Below, piece by piece: positions 14,991 through 24,028 of a stretch of DNA of 64,000 bases. The notes under the pieces are model-generated. The model made no database searches. It was not told the DNA's origin and saw nothing but the letters and a program-made list of their open reading frames with translations. Source of the DNA: an uncultured Clostridia bacterium. GTDB lineage: Bacteria; Bacillota; Clostridia; Christensenellales; Borkfalkiaceae. The translations under genes were made by a program, and so were the position numbers. The stretch lies in assembly GCA_934271735.1 (NCBI GenBank), contig CAKQSB010000005.1, forward strand, positions 1 through 64,000, written 5' to 3'. Positions within the stretch are counted from its first letter, which is position 1; every line of letters starts with the position of its first letter.

Positions 14991-15788
14991 ATGAGTAAGT
15001 TTAAGATTTCTTATATTTCCGATTGTATATTCGTTTTCTTCTTTTCGTTTATGATTTTCTTCGCGCCCGTTTCCTTTTTTATAAAAAAGAAAATCCTCGC
15101 CGCGATCGTAGCTTTTTTCTCCGCCGTTATTCCACTCACGATTTTCATTTTCGTTTCGAGGAAAAAGTTCGGCAGGCTTGCCGTAAAGAAAACCGAAGAG
15201 GAAGAATACGAGCGGACAAAAACCGCTTTTCTTCTTTCAAACAACGATTTTGTCGATAAAACTCTGCTCGCCCTCCTGAAAAAAATCAAAAATCAGGCGA
15301 GAAAGCAAAACGACTATTTTATTCTTCCAAACAACGAACGGGCGTTTTACAAATTTTCTTCCCGTCCCGTCGGCGCGGATGATCTGATAAAAGCGTATAA
15401 ATCCGCGCCCGCGAAATGCTCGGTGATTTTCTTTGCCGTGTCCTACGACGATTTTGCTTTTTCGTTCGCAAAAAACTTAGGAATGAGAATGAAACTCGTG
15501 GACTTCCCCAAGCTTTATTTTCTTTTGAAAGAAAACGAGTGTCTTCCGCCGCTCGGCGAAAGCGAAAAAAACGTTCCCCCGAAAAAAAGAATACGGATTT
15601 TAGCGGTTTTTGTCGCCGCTTTCGATAAAAAAAAGGCAAGAACGTTTGCCTTTTACGGAATTTTAACCTTAATTCTCGGTCGGTTTTCCTTTTATCCCGT
15701 TTACTACACCGTCACAGGCTGTCTTTTTCTGATTTACGCCGTCGTTACGAAATTCTTCGCCCCGAGACCCGAACCCGAAAAAATCTGA
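14991..15788 (+). CDS. Unknown membrane protein with central cytoplasmic domain
   Basis: A 265-residue protein I do not recognise. Two N-terminal helices (about 10-30 and 34-55) lead into a charged cytoplasmic domain of about 150 residues (KKTEEEEYERTKTAFLL..., alternating strands and helices such as CSVIFFAVSYDDF), then two C-terminal helices (about 218-255). The central part could be a nuclease-like alpha/beta fold, but no catalytic motif is clear. It sits on the opposite strand inside the conserved obg-yhbY-nadD block, with its own leaderless-type promoter, so it looks like a lineage-specific insertion. It is Lys/Phe-rich. Confidence 0.7.
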   Translation: MSKFKISYISDCIFVFFFSFMIFFAPVSFFIKKKILAAIVAFFSAVIPLTIFIFVSRKKFGRLAVKKTEEEEYERTKTAFLLSNNDFVDKTLLALLKKIKNQARKQNDYFILPNNERAFYKFSSRPVGADDLIKAYKSAPAKCSVIFFAVSYDDFAFSFAKNLGMRMKLVDFPKLYFLLKENECLPPLGESEKNVPPKKRIRILAVFVAAFDKKKARTFAFYGILTLILGRFSFYPVYYTVTGCLFLIYAVVTKFFAPRPEPEKI

Positions 15789-15830
15789 ACCGAATTTAAG
15801 AATTTAAACCGGATTTGAGAATTTAAACCG
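15789..15830. repeat. 19-bp tandem repeat, just over two copies
   Basis: ACCGAATTTAAGAATTTAA (15789-15807) is followed by ACCGGATTTGAGAATTTAA (15808-15826) and a further ACCG. It lies in the convergent gap between the unknown membrane protein and yhbY. Confidence 0.8.
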
Positions 15831-15847
15831 CGAAACCGGACTAAAAA

Positions 15848-16141
15848 TTAAAACTCGATATGCTTTACGTTTTCTTTTTGGCTGTATCTGTAAAGCACGA
15901 CTTTATGTCCGATAATGCAGACGATTTCGGCTTTGAGTTTTTCCGCAAGCTCGGAAGCGATATCCGAAATATCGTCCTCGGCGTTGTTTAAAACGGTGAC
16001 TTTTATAAGTTCTCTTTTTTCGAGCGCGTCCGAAAGACCGCTTATCATATTTTCGCTTACGCCGCCCTTTCCTACCTGTCCGATAGGTTCTTCGTTTTGC
16101 GCGAGCGAGCGAAGTTTGCTCCTCTGTTTTGTCGTAAACAT
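15848..16141 (-). CDS. yhbY: YhbY-family (CRM domain) RNA-binding protein
   Basis: A 97-residue single CRM-domain protein. The diagnostic N-terminus MFTTKQRSKLRSLAQN, the GQVGKGGVSENMI loop (GxxG) and the end IGHKVVLYRYS are visible. CRM proteins associate with pre-50S ribosomal particles. It follows obg by 108 bases, the usual order, and has ribosome site AGGAG. Confidence 0.94.
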   Translation of the reverse strand: MFTTKQRSKLRSLAQNEEPIGQVGKGGVSENMISGLSDALEKRELIKVTVLNNAEDDISDIASELAEKLKAEIVCIIGHKVVLYRYSQKENVKHIEF

Positions 16142-16249
16142 ATTATTTCTCCTGTAATTTTCGTTGCCGTTAAGCCGCCGCCCGAGCCGAAACCCGAACC
16201 ATTGCCATAATCTGCCGCCACGACGCCACGCTTGCCGAAGCCGCGGCTT

Positions 16250-17518
16250 TTAATCGATATAATCGAAGGCGATATCGCCGATAAGAACGGTGTCGCCGTC
16301 CTTCGCGCCTTTCTTTCTCAAAGCGTCGATAACTCCGTAACGGCGAAGGGTTTTCTGCATATACGCGATAGAATCCATATCGTCTAAAACGACGTTTCTT
16401 TCCAAAAGTTTGACGATCGGTCCTTCCACGGCGTAAACGTTGTCGGCTTCGTCGTAAGTGACGGTGTACTTTCTCGGATCTTCTTTTTCGTAAGAAAACT
16501 CCTCGAATTCGAGAGGTTTCGGAGCGGGAAGGGTCGCGAGAATTTCGACTATTCTTTTTACGACTTCTTTAAGTCCGTCGCCGCTTACCGCGGTTACGGG
16601 GAAAACCTCTCTTCTGTAATTAAGTTTCTTTTTGAAGATTTTTATATTCTCTTCCGCGCCGTAAACGTCGCACTTGTTTAAAACGACTATCTGCGGGCGT
16701 TTTGCGAGTTCTTTGCTGTATTTCCTGAGTTCCGCGTTGATTTTTTTGTAATCTTCGTAAGGATCTCTGCCCTCGCTGCCGGAGATATCCACAACGTGAA
16801 CGAGAACTCTCGTTCTTTCGATATGTCTCAAAAATTCCGTACCGAGACCCGTTCCCTCGGACGCGCCCTCGATAAGCCCGGGAATATCGGCGCAAACGAA
16901 GTTGTCGTCGTAGTATTTAACCACTCCGAGATTAGGCGTGAGCGTGGTGAAATGGTAATTCGCTATCTTCGGTCTCGCCGCCGAAATCTTGGATAAAATC
17001 GTGGATTTTCCGACGTTAGGAAAACCGATTAAACCGACGTCCGCAATCGTTTTAAGCTCGAGAATAACCTTTCTCATCTCGGTTTTTTCGCCCGTCTGGG
17101 AAAAATGCGGGGCGCGACGACGACTCGTGCAGAAATGAACGTTGCCCTTTCCGCCGTTGCCGCCCTCCAAAACGAGGTGCTTTTGCCCGTCGTAATAAAT
17201 ATCGCAGATTATTTTGCCCGTTTCCCTGTCCTTCACGACCGTTCCGAGCGGTACGGCTATATACACGTCCTCGCCGTCTTTGCCGTGGCAGTTGTTCGGT
17301 TCGCCCTTTCCGCCGTTTTCCGCGACGAATTTTCTCTTATACATAAAATCGATAAGGCTGCTTTTGTGGCGATCGCCGATAAAATAAATGCTTCCGCCCT
17401 TTCCGCCGTCGCCGCCGTCCGGTCCGCCGTTGGAAACCCCTTTATACCTTAAAAACGAGGTCATTCCGTCACCGCCGTCGCCCGATTTTAAAAATAAACT
17501 CTCTTTATCTACAAACAT
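16250..17518 (-). CDS. obg: GTPase Obg
   Basis: A 422-residue essential GTPase for 50S assembly and stress control. N-terminal glycine-rich Obg fold (KSGDGGDGMTSF, NGGPDGGDGGKGG), G domain with GFPNVGKSTI near 165, TTLTPNLGVV, DIPGLIEGA and NKCD, and a C-terminal OCT domain (about 345-422). It begins two bases after the nth stop and is followed by yhbY. Confidence 0.97.
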   Translation of the reverse strand: MFVDKESLFLKSGDGGDGMTSFLRYKGVSNGGPDGGDGGKGGSIYFIGDRHKSSLIDFMYKRKFVAENGGKGEPNNCHGKDGEDVYIAVPLGTVVKDRETGKIICDIYYDGQKHLVLEGGNGGKGNVHFCTSRRRAPHFSQTGEKTEMRKVILELKTIADVGLIGFPNVGKSTILSKISAARPKIANYHFTTLTPNLGVVKYYDDNFVCADIPGLIEGASEGTGLGTEFLRHIERTRVLVHVVDISGSEGRDPYEDYKKINAELRKYSKELAKRPQIVVLNKCDVYGAEENIKIFKKKLNYRREVFPVTAVSGDGLKEVVKRIVEILATLPAPKPLEFEEFSYEKEDPRKYTVTYDEADNVYAVEGPIVKLLERNVVLDDMDSIAYMQKTLRRYGVIDALRKKGAKDGDTVLIGDIAFDYID

Positions 17519-17520
17519 TT

Positions 17521-18171
17521 TTATTCCTTATTTTTCCTTTTCGCTTTCGATTTATTTTCTTCGCAAAGATCTTTTATCGGGCAGGTTTCACACTCGGGAT
17601 TTCTCGCCTTGCAAGCCTTTCTGCCGTGATAAATAAGCGCGTGGTGCATTCTTCCCCATAAATTTTCGGGGAAAATCTTCATTAAGCCTTTCTCCACTTC
17701 GAGCGGGGTTTTGCCTTTCGCAAGTCCTATGCGGTTAGCTACTCTGAAAACGTGCGTGTCCACGGCAATCGCCGCTTTTTTGAACGCCACGCTAAGGGTG
17801 ACGTTCGCGGTTTTTCTCCCCACTCCGTCAAGCGAACGTAAATCTTCCATATCCTCGGGAACTTCTCCGCCGAATTTTTCGACTATCGCTTTCGAAGCCG
17901 AAATTATATTCGCCGCTTTGGAACGATAAAGCCCGCACGAATAAATATACTTTTCGAGCTTGTCCGTCCCGAGTTCTATCATCTTTTCGGGAGTGTCCGC
18001 AACCTTAAAAAGCTCCGCCGTAACCTTGTTCACGCGTTCGTCGGTACACTGCGCCGACAAAATCACCGCGACCAAAAGCTCGTAAGGACTATTGAATTTT
18101 AATGCCGGGTTAGGATTCGGGTATGCTTCGATGAGCTTTTCCGAAATCATAGCCGCCGTTTTTTTATTCAT
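17521..18171 (-). CDS. nth: Endonuclease III
   Basis: DNA glycosylase/AP lyase that removes oxidised pyrimidines. From the ATG at 18171 it is 216 residues, normal length; a TTG at 18189 would add six. Helix-hairpin-helix LDGVGRKTANV with the catalytic Lys, then DTHV with the catalytic Asp, and a C-terminal iron-sulfur loop with spacing C-x6-C-x2-C-x5-C, all intact. The next gene obg starts two bases after its stop. Confidence 0.96.
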   Translation of the reverse strand: MNKKTAAMISEKLIEAYPNPNPALKFNSPYELLVAVILSAQCTDERVNKVTAELFKVADTPEKMIELGTDKLEKYIYSCGLYRSKAANIISASKAIVEKFGGEVPEDMEDLRSLDGVGRKTANVTLSVAFKKAAIAVDTHVFRVANRIGLAKGKTPLEVEKGLMKIFPENLWGRMHHALIYHGRKACKARNPECETCPIKDLCEENKSKAKRKNKE

Positions 18172-18267
18172 AAGCGCAAATAGCGGCAAGGCGAGCCGAT
18201 AGCCGCCTTACCGCATATATGATAACATAAACCGACGTTTTTTTCAATCGATTAAACGCCGATTTTA

Positions 18268-18525
18268 CTAAAATCTTCGTACACTCACGCCGCCTATCCC
18301 CCGATTTACGGTAAAAAAGCCGCGAAACGTGTTGAGTCTGAGCTTTTCCACGACGTTTTTCGCGTAATTAAGATACACCGCGGGAAACCTTGCGGAAATG
18401 CCGCAACCTATTCTCGCTTCGACGGGAGTGTTTACGGCGGCGCAATCTATCCCTCCGGACTGCATATACTCGATAAACTCCATAACCTGAGTTCTCGAAC
18501 GGAAAACCGCAATACAAAAGGTCAT
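18268..18525 (-). CDS. DUF3343 protein, putative Se/S carrier-like
   Basis: An 85-residue protein with the DUF3343 pattern: FRSRTQVMEF at the start, a strand ending NTPVEARIGCGISARF with the conserved Cys, and a short C-terminus. Members are annotated as putative sulfur or selenium carriers and often sit beside a cysteine desulfurase, which is the divergent neighbour here at 18672. The carrier role is from family annotation, not demonstrated. Ribosome site AAGGAG. Confidence 0.82.
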   Translation of the reverse strand: MTFCIAVFRSRTQVMEFIEYMQSGGIDCAAVNTPVEARIGCGISARFPAVYLNYAKNVVEKLRLNTFRGFFTVNRGIGGVSVRRF

Positions 18526-18671
18526 TCGTTTTTCTCCTTTGTTGGTATTATATTCTTTCAGATTTAATATATATTAAATAAAACAGGCGAGCGGTCTTGT
18601 TTCTGCCCGAAACGAGGTGAACGGTTTTCCGACCCCGGCGGAAAATAAGACCGAAGAGCCGACGGAGACTT

Positions 18672-19802
18672 ATGATTTATTTCGACAACGCCGCCACGGG
18701 CGGTTTTAAACCCTCAAAATGCTACGAGGCGGCATTTAACGCCCTTAAAAATCTGAACGCCAACCCGGGAAGAAGCGGACACAGACTTTCCGTCGCCGCA
18801 TCCTCCGCGTTATACTCGGCGAGAAAATCCCTCGCGGCGTTTTTCAAAGCGACTTCGCCCGAAAAGGTAATCTTCGCGCCGTCCTGCACGTATGCTTTGA
18901 ACACTGCGATTTTCGGACTTTACAAACCGAAAAGCAGAGTTATAACGACGGTTACCGAACACAATTCCGTTTTAAGACCGCTTTTCGAGCTTGAACGAAG
19001 AGGAGAAATAAAGCTCACCGTGGTGACTCCCGAAACGACTATAATCACCGCCGCGGACATCGAAAAGAATTTGTCCGACGACGTTTCGCTCGTCTGCGTG
19101 AACGGAGTTTCCAACGTTACCGGCGCGGAAAACGATATCGACGGGATAGGCAAACTTCTGAAAGATACGAACGCCGTTTTTCTCGTGGACGGGGCGCAAG
19201 CCGCGGGGCATATTCCGTTAAACGTGGAAAGTCAGAACATAGACGCGCTTTGCGTTCCCTCGCATAAAGGGCTTTTAGGCATCGTCGGCGCGGGCGCGAT
19301 TATTTCCAGCGGCAAGCGGAAGATCCGACCTTTCGCTTTCGGCGGAACGGGGTTCGACACCTTTTCCGAATCCATGCCCGAAGACGAACCGGAATCCCTT
19401 GAAGCAGGCACTCTCAATCTCCCCGCGATCCTTTCGATGAAAGAAGGCGTCGATTATCTTTCGGACAACATCGATTACGTTTCCACCCGCCTTAAATATC
19501 TCACGGAATATTTTATTTCCGAGCTTTCTTTAAGACCTTACGTAAAGCTCTACTCGATCCCGAACAAAAGCGGAATAGTCGCTTTTTCTCACAACGACTT
19601 TTCCTCGCAAACCCTTTCTGAATTGCTTTCCGAAAACTTCGATATCGCGACGCGCGGCGGATTTCACTGCGCGCCCCTTATGCACAGGTTTTTAAACACC
19701 GAAAAGCTCGGAATAGTTCGGGCGAGCTTAAGCCCGCAAAACACCAAAAAGGAAATAAACGCGTTCCTTTCGGCTCTCGGCGAGCTTTCGCATTCCGTCT
19801 GA
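18672..19802 (+). CDS. Cysteine desulfurase-like class V aminotransferase
   Basis: A 376-residue PLP enzyme that would release sulfur (or selenium) from cysteine as a protein persulfide. N-terminal YFDNAATGGFKP, HNSVLRPL, VDGAQAAGH, the PLP lysine in PSHKGLLG near 199 and the catalytic cysteine in RGGFHCAPLMHR near 336 are all present. It belongs to the subgroup that travels with DUF3343 rather than the IscS/SufS types with an iscU neighbour. No iscU or sufU is nearby. Ribosome site CGGAG. Confidence 0.9.
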   Translation: MIYFDNAATGGFKPSKCYEAAFNALKNLNANPGRSGHRLSVAASSALYSARKSLAAFFKATSPEKVIFAPSCTYALNTAIFGLYKPKSRVITTVTEHNSVLRPLFELERRGEIKLTVVTPETTIITAADIEKNLSDDVSLVCVNGVSNVTGAENDIDGIGKLLKDTNAVFLVDGAQAAGHIPLNVESQNIDALCVPSHKGLLGIVGAGAIISSGKRKIRPFAFGGTGFDTFSESMPEDEPESLEAGTLNLPAILSMKEGVDYLSDNIDYVSTRLKYLTEYFISELSLRPYVKLYSIPNKSGIVAFSHNDFSSQTLSELLSENFDIATRGGFHCAPLMHRFLNTEKLGIVRASLSPQNTKKEINAFLSALGELSHSV

Positions 19803-19853
19803 TTTTAATCTGAATTCGTCGCTTGAAAACTCCGCTTTGTCCGCCTTTAAAAG

Positions 19854-20153
19854 CTATTTGTTTTTAAGGCGTTTAACGACTTTTCCGAGAGTTTTTCTCT
19901 GCTCCGCGTTAAGCATAGGCGAAATCATATCGGAAAAGTTGTCTATATCCTTGTCCGAAAGCGTGCCGTTTTTTCTGCCCTTTTCGGCCTCTTTCAAAAT
20001 GGCTTTCATAATCTCGTCCGCGCTTTTCCCCTCGTACGCCGCGGAAAGTTCGGCGAACTGTTTCGAAACATCGGAATAATCTGCCCCGGCGGCTTTGCCA
20101 CCGTTACCCTCGGGATTGGCGCTTTCGTTTTTAAAGTCGTTGAAATCTTTCAT
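19854..20153 (-). CDS. Small helical protein of unknown function
   Basis: A 99-residue, charged, probably helical cytosolic protein. The N-terminus is low in structure (Asn/Gly/Ala-rich), and the second half (SADEIMKAILKEAEKGRKNG, then MISPMLNAEQRKTLGKVVKRLKNK) looks like a helical bundle. No signal peptide or known motif. Ribosome site GGAGG followed by seven T before the ATG. It is divergent from the gene at 20218, and the two may be a functional pair. Confidence 0.65.
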   Translation of the reverse strand: MKDFNDFKNESANPEGNGGKAAGADYSDVSKQFAELSAAYEGKSADEIMKAILKEAEKGRKNGTLSDKDIDNFSDMISPMLNAEQRKTLGKVVKRLKNK

Positions 20154-20163
20154 AAAAAAACCT

Positions 20164-20186
20164 CCGTCAAAATCATTGTATGACGG
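20164..20186. promoter_or_regulatory. Dyad over the -10 region between two divergent small genes
   Basis: CCGTCA (20164-20169), 11 bases, TGACGG (20181-20186). On the minus strand the loop holds TACAAT, a fitting -10 for the gene at 20153, so the dyad could be an operator. If instead transcribed, it would be a hairpin next to the ribosome site. Confidence 0.45.
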
Positions 20187-20217
20187 AAGATACGAAAAAT
20201 GTTAAGAGGAATGAAAA

Positions 20218-20607
20218 ATGAAGATATTACTTCTCGTTTTAGTTTTGCTTTATCTGTTTAAAACCAACCCCGCGGGGATTAAGGACATACTTCTAAATCT
20301 TGATATCCCTTCGTTCGCGCCGCTTTTCAAAATCTTGGGGCTGGACGAAAAGACGATAGCGTTTTTAACTTCCGAAAAGTTTTCGGAAACGCTTTCGAAT
20401 ATCGCCGAAAACGACCTTTCGGGCGCGAAAGCTCTTCTCCCGCTTTTATTCTCCGTGCTTTCTCCCGAAAACAAGGACAAAAAGGACGAAAAAAAGCCCG
20501 CGGAAGAATCTTCTCCCGCAGACGGATTAAATTCCGAATATTTCAACCCCGTGAAAAAAATCATACCCGACGATATCTCGGAAAACCTTTCGGGCTTCTT
20601 TTCTTAA
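20218..20607 (+). CDS. Small secreted or membrane-anchored protein of unknown function
   Basis: A 129-residue protein starting with a hydrophobic segment MKILLLVLVLLYLF that may be a signal anchor, though a short one. The rest is helical and acidic (KDKKDEKKPAEESSPADG) with an amphipathic middle. No family recognised. Ribosome site AGAGGA lies seven bases upstream. It shares a 64-base divergent intergenic region with the gene at 19854-20153. Confidence 0.6.
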   Translation: MKILLLVLVLLYLFKTNPAGIKDILLNLDIPSFAPLFKILGLDEKTIAFLTSEKFSETLSNIAENDLSGAKALLPLLFSVLSPENKDKKDEKKPAEESSPADGLNSEYFNPVKKIIPDDISENLSGFFS

Positions 20608-20720
20608 TATGAGTCTTTCGGCAAAATCACACGATAATCGACTTATATCCGCTTATTTGCAATTTGATTCAAAAAACGCAAGCCGCCGCCCGATGCCGGA
20701 CAAGCGATTGTCGGAAAGGA

Positions 20721-21287
20721 TTATTTCTTTTTAAAAAAGTACGCGATTGTTCCGAAAAAACATTTCAGATCGAACAAAAAGCTTAGCTTTTCGACGTATT
20801 CGCCGTCAAGCTCGGCTTTTTTCTCTATCGTGATTTCATCTCTGCCGTTGATCTGCGCCCAGCCGGTAAGCCCCGGGCGGACGGAATTTGCGTTGTATTT
20901 ATCCCGTTCCGCGATAAGGTCGTCCTGATTCCAGAGGGCGGGGCGAGGACCTATTAAAGACATCTGCCCTGCAAAAACGTTGAAAAGCTGAGGAAGCTCG
21001 TCTAAACTGCTGTCTCTTAAAAACCTGCCTATCGGCGTGAAATAACGCTCGGGATTTTCGAAAAGGTGGGTAGGCACGTCTTTCGGCGCAGAAGCTTTCA
21101 TAGTTCTGAGCTTTAAAATTTTAAAGCGTTTTTTGTTCTTTCCTATGCGTTCCTGCGTGAAAAACACCTTTCCCGGGTCGGTTACGAAAATAAGCAACGA
21201 CAAAATTATCCACAGCGGAATAAGGATTATTATCGCCGTGAACGATATTATTATATCGAAAAATCTTTTAAAAAATCTTTTGTACAT
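20721..21287 (-). CDS. Undecaprenyl-phosphate sugar-1-phosphate transferase (short monotopic type)
   Basis: A 188-residue bacterial sugar transferase, the first enzyme that puts a sugar phosphate on undecaprenyl phosphate. One N-terminal re-entrant helix (about 8-35), then ERIGKNKKRFKILKLRTM, SLDELPQL with the catalytic Asp-Glu pair, MSLIGPRPA, and VRPGLTGWAQINGR. This is the minimal catalytic core without the N-terminal membrane bundle of WbaP-type proteins. It stands alone, not in a visible polysaccharide cluster. Confidence 0.93.
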   Translation of the reverse strand: MYKRFFKRFFDIIISFTAIIILIPLWIILSLLIFVTDPGKVFFTQERIGKNKKRFKILKLRTMKASAPKDVPTHLFENPERYFTPIGRFLRDSSLDELPQLFNVFAGQMSLIGPRPALWNQDDLIAERDKYNANSVRPGLTGWAQINGRDEITIEKKAELDGEYVEKLSFLFDLKCFFGTIAYFFKKK

Positions 21288-21324
21288 TTTGCCCGAGCCG
21301 TTTTTAAATTGTTTTAACGCTCAC

Positions 21325-21353
21325 ATTGTAACATTTTTCCCTTGTTTTTGCAA
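21325..21353 (-). promoter_or_regulatory. Promoter of the sugar transferase gene
   Basis: Minus strand: -35 TTGCAA (21348-21353), 17-base spacer, -10 TACAAT with TG two bases upstream (21325-21330). Confidence 0.6.
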
Positions 21354-21372
21354 TCGAATTACGGCTTTGCTC

Positions 21373-21415
21373 AAAAAAACGCGGAACGCCTGCGTTTAAA
21401 TCAGACGTTCCGCGT
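21373..21415 (-). terminator. clpB terminator
   Basis: Minus strand ACGCGGAACG (21406-21415) pairs with CGTTCCGCGT (21379-21388), and a second inner stem is possible; seven T follow (21373-21379). It lies about 25 bases after the clpB stop. Confidence 0.85.
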
Positions 21416-21439
21416 AAATTCGCCGAAATTTTATCGATA

Positions 21440-24028
21440 TTATTTCTGTTTGTAAACGACGAGATCTTCTCCGTCGTAATCGACGATAGCCGTATCTCCC
21501 GGTTCGAAATAGCCCGCGATAATCTTCTTCGCGAGAAGGGTTTCGACGGTGTGGGAAATATACCTTTTAAGAGGTCTTGCGCCGTAAACGGGATCGTAAC
21601 CGTTTTTGACGATAACGTCTTTCGCGGCTTCCGTGACAAGAAGGGAAATATTTTTCTCTTTAAGTCTTTCGGAAAGTCCTTTAAGGAACAAATCGATGAT
21701 TTTACCGATTTCTTCTCTCGTAAGCGGCTTGTAGAATACTATTTCGTCAAGTCTGTTCAAAAACTCGGGACGGAAAGATTTCTTTAAAAGCGCGGTTACT
21801 TCGGCTTTTGCTTCCTCTTTTATCTCGCCGTCTTCGCCGATACCTTCGAGTATCGCGGACGAGCCGAGGTTGGAAGTAAGAATGATTATCGTATTCTTGA
21901 AATCGACGGTACGTCCCTGCGAATCGGTAATTCTGCCGTCGTCAAGCACCTGCAAAAGGATATTGAAAACGTCGGGGTGAGCTTTTTCGATTTCGTCGAA
22001 CAAAACTACCGAATAAGGCTTTCTTCTTACCGCCTCGGTAAGCTGACCTCCGTCCTCGAATCCGACGTATCCCGGGGGAGCGCCGATAAGACGGGAGACC
22101 GAATATTTCTCCATATATTCGCTCATATCGATACGAACCATATTCTTTTCGTCGTCGAACAGAGCTTTGGCAAGGGTTTTCGCGAGTTCGGTTTTACCTA
22201 CGCCCGTAGGACCTAAGAACAGGAACGAACCTATAGGTCTGTTCACATCGGCGATACCCGCTCTCGAACGAAGTATAGCTTCCGCAACGCTTTTAACCGC
22301 TTCGTCCTGACCGATTACGTTTTCGTGCAGAATATCTTCGAGCCTTAAAAGCTTTTCCCTTTCGCCTTCCATAAGTTTGGCGACGGGAATACCCGTCCAT
22401 CTGCCGATAATCTTCGCGATGTCCTCTTCGGTGACTTTATCGTGCAAAAGCCCGTCTTCGTCGCCCTGAGTTTTCGCTTCGGCTTCGGCGAGCTCCTTTT
22501 TGAGTTCGGGAAGTTTGCCGTAACGAAGTTCCGCGGCTTTGTTAAGATCGTAGGAGCGTTCGGCTCTTTCGATTTCCGTTCCCAAAGCTTCTATCTCTTC
22601 TCTTAATTTCTGAACTTTGTTTATGTTCGCCTTTTCGTTAATGAGTTTTGCGTTCATCGCGGAATATTTTTCTCTCAGCGACGCAAGCTCCTCTCTTATA
22701 TCCGAAAGACGTTTTTTGGAAAGTTCGTCCGTTTCCTTTTTAAGCGAAGTCTCCTCTATTTCGAGTTTTACGATTTTTCTCGAAACGTCTTCCATTTCGG
22801 AAGGCATAGAGTTCATTTCGGTTTTTATCATTGCGCAGGCTTCGTCCACAAGGTCGATAGCCTTATCGGGCAAAAACCTGTCGGTGATATATCTGTCGGA
22901 CAAAACCGCCGCCGAAACAAGCGCGTTATCCTGAATTTTAACGCCGTGGAAGACTTCGTATCTTTCCTTTAAACCTCTTAAAATGGCAATGGTATCTTCG
23001 ACGGTAGGCTCGTTTACCATAACGGGCTGGAACCTACGCTCTAACGCCGGGTCTTTCTCGATATACTTTCTGTATTCGTCCAAGGTGGTTGCGCCGATAC
23101 AATGCAGTTCGCCCCTTGCAAGCATAGGCTTCAAAAGGTTGCCCGCGTCCATCGCGCCGTCCGTTTTACCCGCGCCGACGATAGTGTGAAGTTCGTCGAT
23201 GAAAAGAATAATCTTCCCCTCGCTCTTTCTCACTTCGTTTAAAACCGCTTTAAGCCTTTCCTCGAACTCGCCTCTGTATTTCGCGCCCGCAACCAAAGAA
23301 CCTATATCGAGCGAGAAAAGTTTTCTGTCTTTAAGATTTTCGGGTACGTCGCCTTTCATTATTCTTATTGCAAGCCCCTCGGCGATAGCCGTTTTACCGA
23401 CGCCCGCTTCACCGATTAACACGGGGTTGTTTTTGGTCTTTCTCGAAAGAATACGTATAACGTTTCTTATCTCGTCGTCTCTGCCGATAACGGGGTCTAT
23501 TTTTCCGCTTCTCGCCTTTTCGACAAGTTCCGTACCGTATTTATTAAGAACGTCGTAAGTGTCTTCCGGATTATCGTCGGTAACCCTCGAGCTGCCCCTC
23601 ACTTCGGCTAAAACTTTGAAATAATCGTTCGCGTTTATTCCGTAGTTTTTAAACACTTTCGCAAGTCCGCTCGTAGGCTTTTCTATCATACCGTAAAGAA
23701 TATGCTCAACGGAAACGTACTCGTCCCGCATCTCTTTCGCCTTTCTTTCGGCGGCGCAAAGCGCATCCGAAAGTTCACGTGACATATTCTGTCCCGCGTT
23801 CATAGAAGACCTGTTAAGTCCGCCTATAAGTTCGTTAACGGCATTTTTCATACCCTCAACATCAACATTCATTCTCTTCAAAAGCTGCGGAACAAGCCCC
23901 TCTTTGTCACTTAGCAAAGCCGAAAGAACATGTTCCTCGGAAACCTCCGCGGAGCCGTATTCTCTCGCGATGTTCACCGCTTCGTTGATAGCCGAAACGG
24001 ACTTCTGAGTTAAATTCTGCATATTCAT
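21440..24028 (-). CDS. clpB: ATP-dependent disaggregase ClpB
   Basis: An 862-residue AAA+ chaperone that pulls proteins out of aggregates with DnaK. N-terminal Clp repeats (1-145), AAA1 with GEAGVGKTA near 205, the long coiled-coil middle domain (about 400-520, Lys/Glu-rich), AAA2 with GPTGVGKTE near 600, and the C-terminal ClpB domain. There is no zinc finger or ClpP-loop, as expected for ClpB. Its start overlaps the stop of the preceding gene by four bases (ATGA), so it is translated with a ribbon-helix-helix-like protein. No CIRCE or CtsR site is visible. Confidence 0.97.
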   Translation of the reverse strand: MNMQNLTQKSVSAINEAVNIAREYGSAEVSEEHVLSALLSDKEGLVPQLLKRMNVDVEGMKNAVNELIGGLNRSSMNAGQNMSRELSDALCAAERKAKEMRDEYVSVEHILYGMIEKPTSGLAKVFKNYGINANDYFKVLAEVRGSSRVTDDNPEDTYDVLNKYGTELVEKARSGKIDPVIGRDDEIRNVIRILSRKTKNNPVLIGEAGVGKTAIAEGLAIRIMKGDVPENLKDRKLFSLDIGSLVAGAKYRGEFEERLKAVLNEVRKSEGKIILFIDELHTIVGAGKTDGAMDAGNLLKPMLARGELHCIGATTLDEYRKYIEKDPALERRFQPVMVNEPTVEDTIAILRGLKERYEVFHGVKIQDNALVSAAVLSDRYITDRFLPDKAIDLVDEACAMIKTEMNSMPSEMEDVSRKIVKLEIEETSLKKETDELSKKRLSDIREELASLREKYSAMNAKLINEKANINKVQKLREEIEALGTEIERAERSYDLNKAAELRYGKLPELKKELAEAEAKTQGDEDGLLHDKVTEEDIAKIIGRWTGIPVAKLMEGEREKLLRLEDILHENVIGQDEAVKSVAEAILRSRAGIADVNRPIGSFLFLGPTGVGKTELAKTLAKALFDDEKNMVRIDMSEYMEKYSVSRLIGAPPGYVGFEDGGQLTEAVRRKPYSVVLFDEIEKAHPDVFNILLQVLDDGRITDSQGRTVDFKNTIIILTSNLGSSAILEGIGEDGEIKEEAKAEVTALLKKSFRPEFLNRLDEIVFYKPLTREEIGKIIDLFLKGLSERLKEKNISLLVTEAAKDVIVKNGYDPVYGARPLKRYISHTVETLLAKKIIAGYFEPGDTAIVDYDGEDLVVYKQK

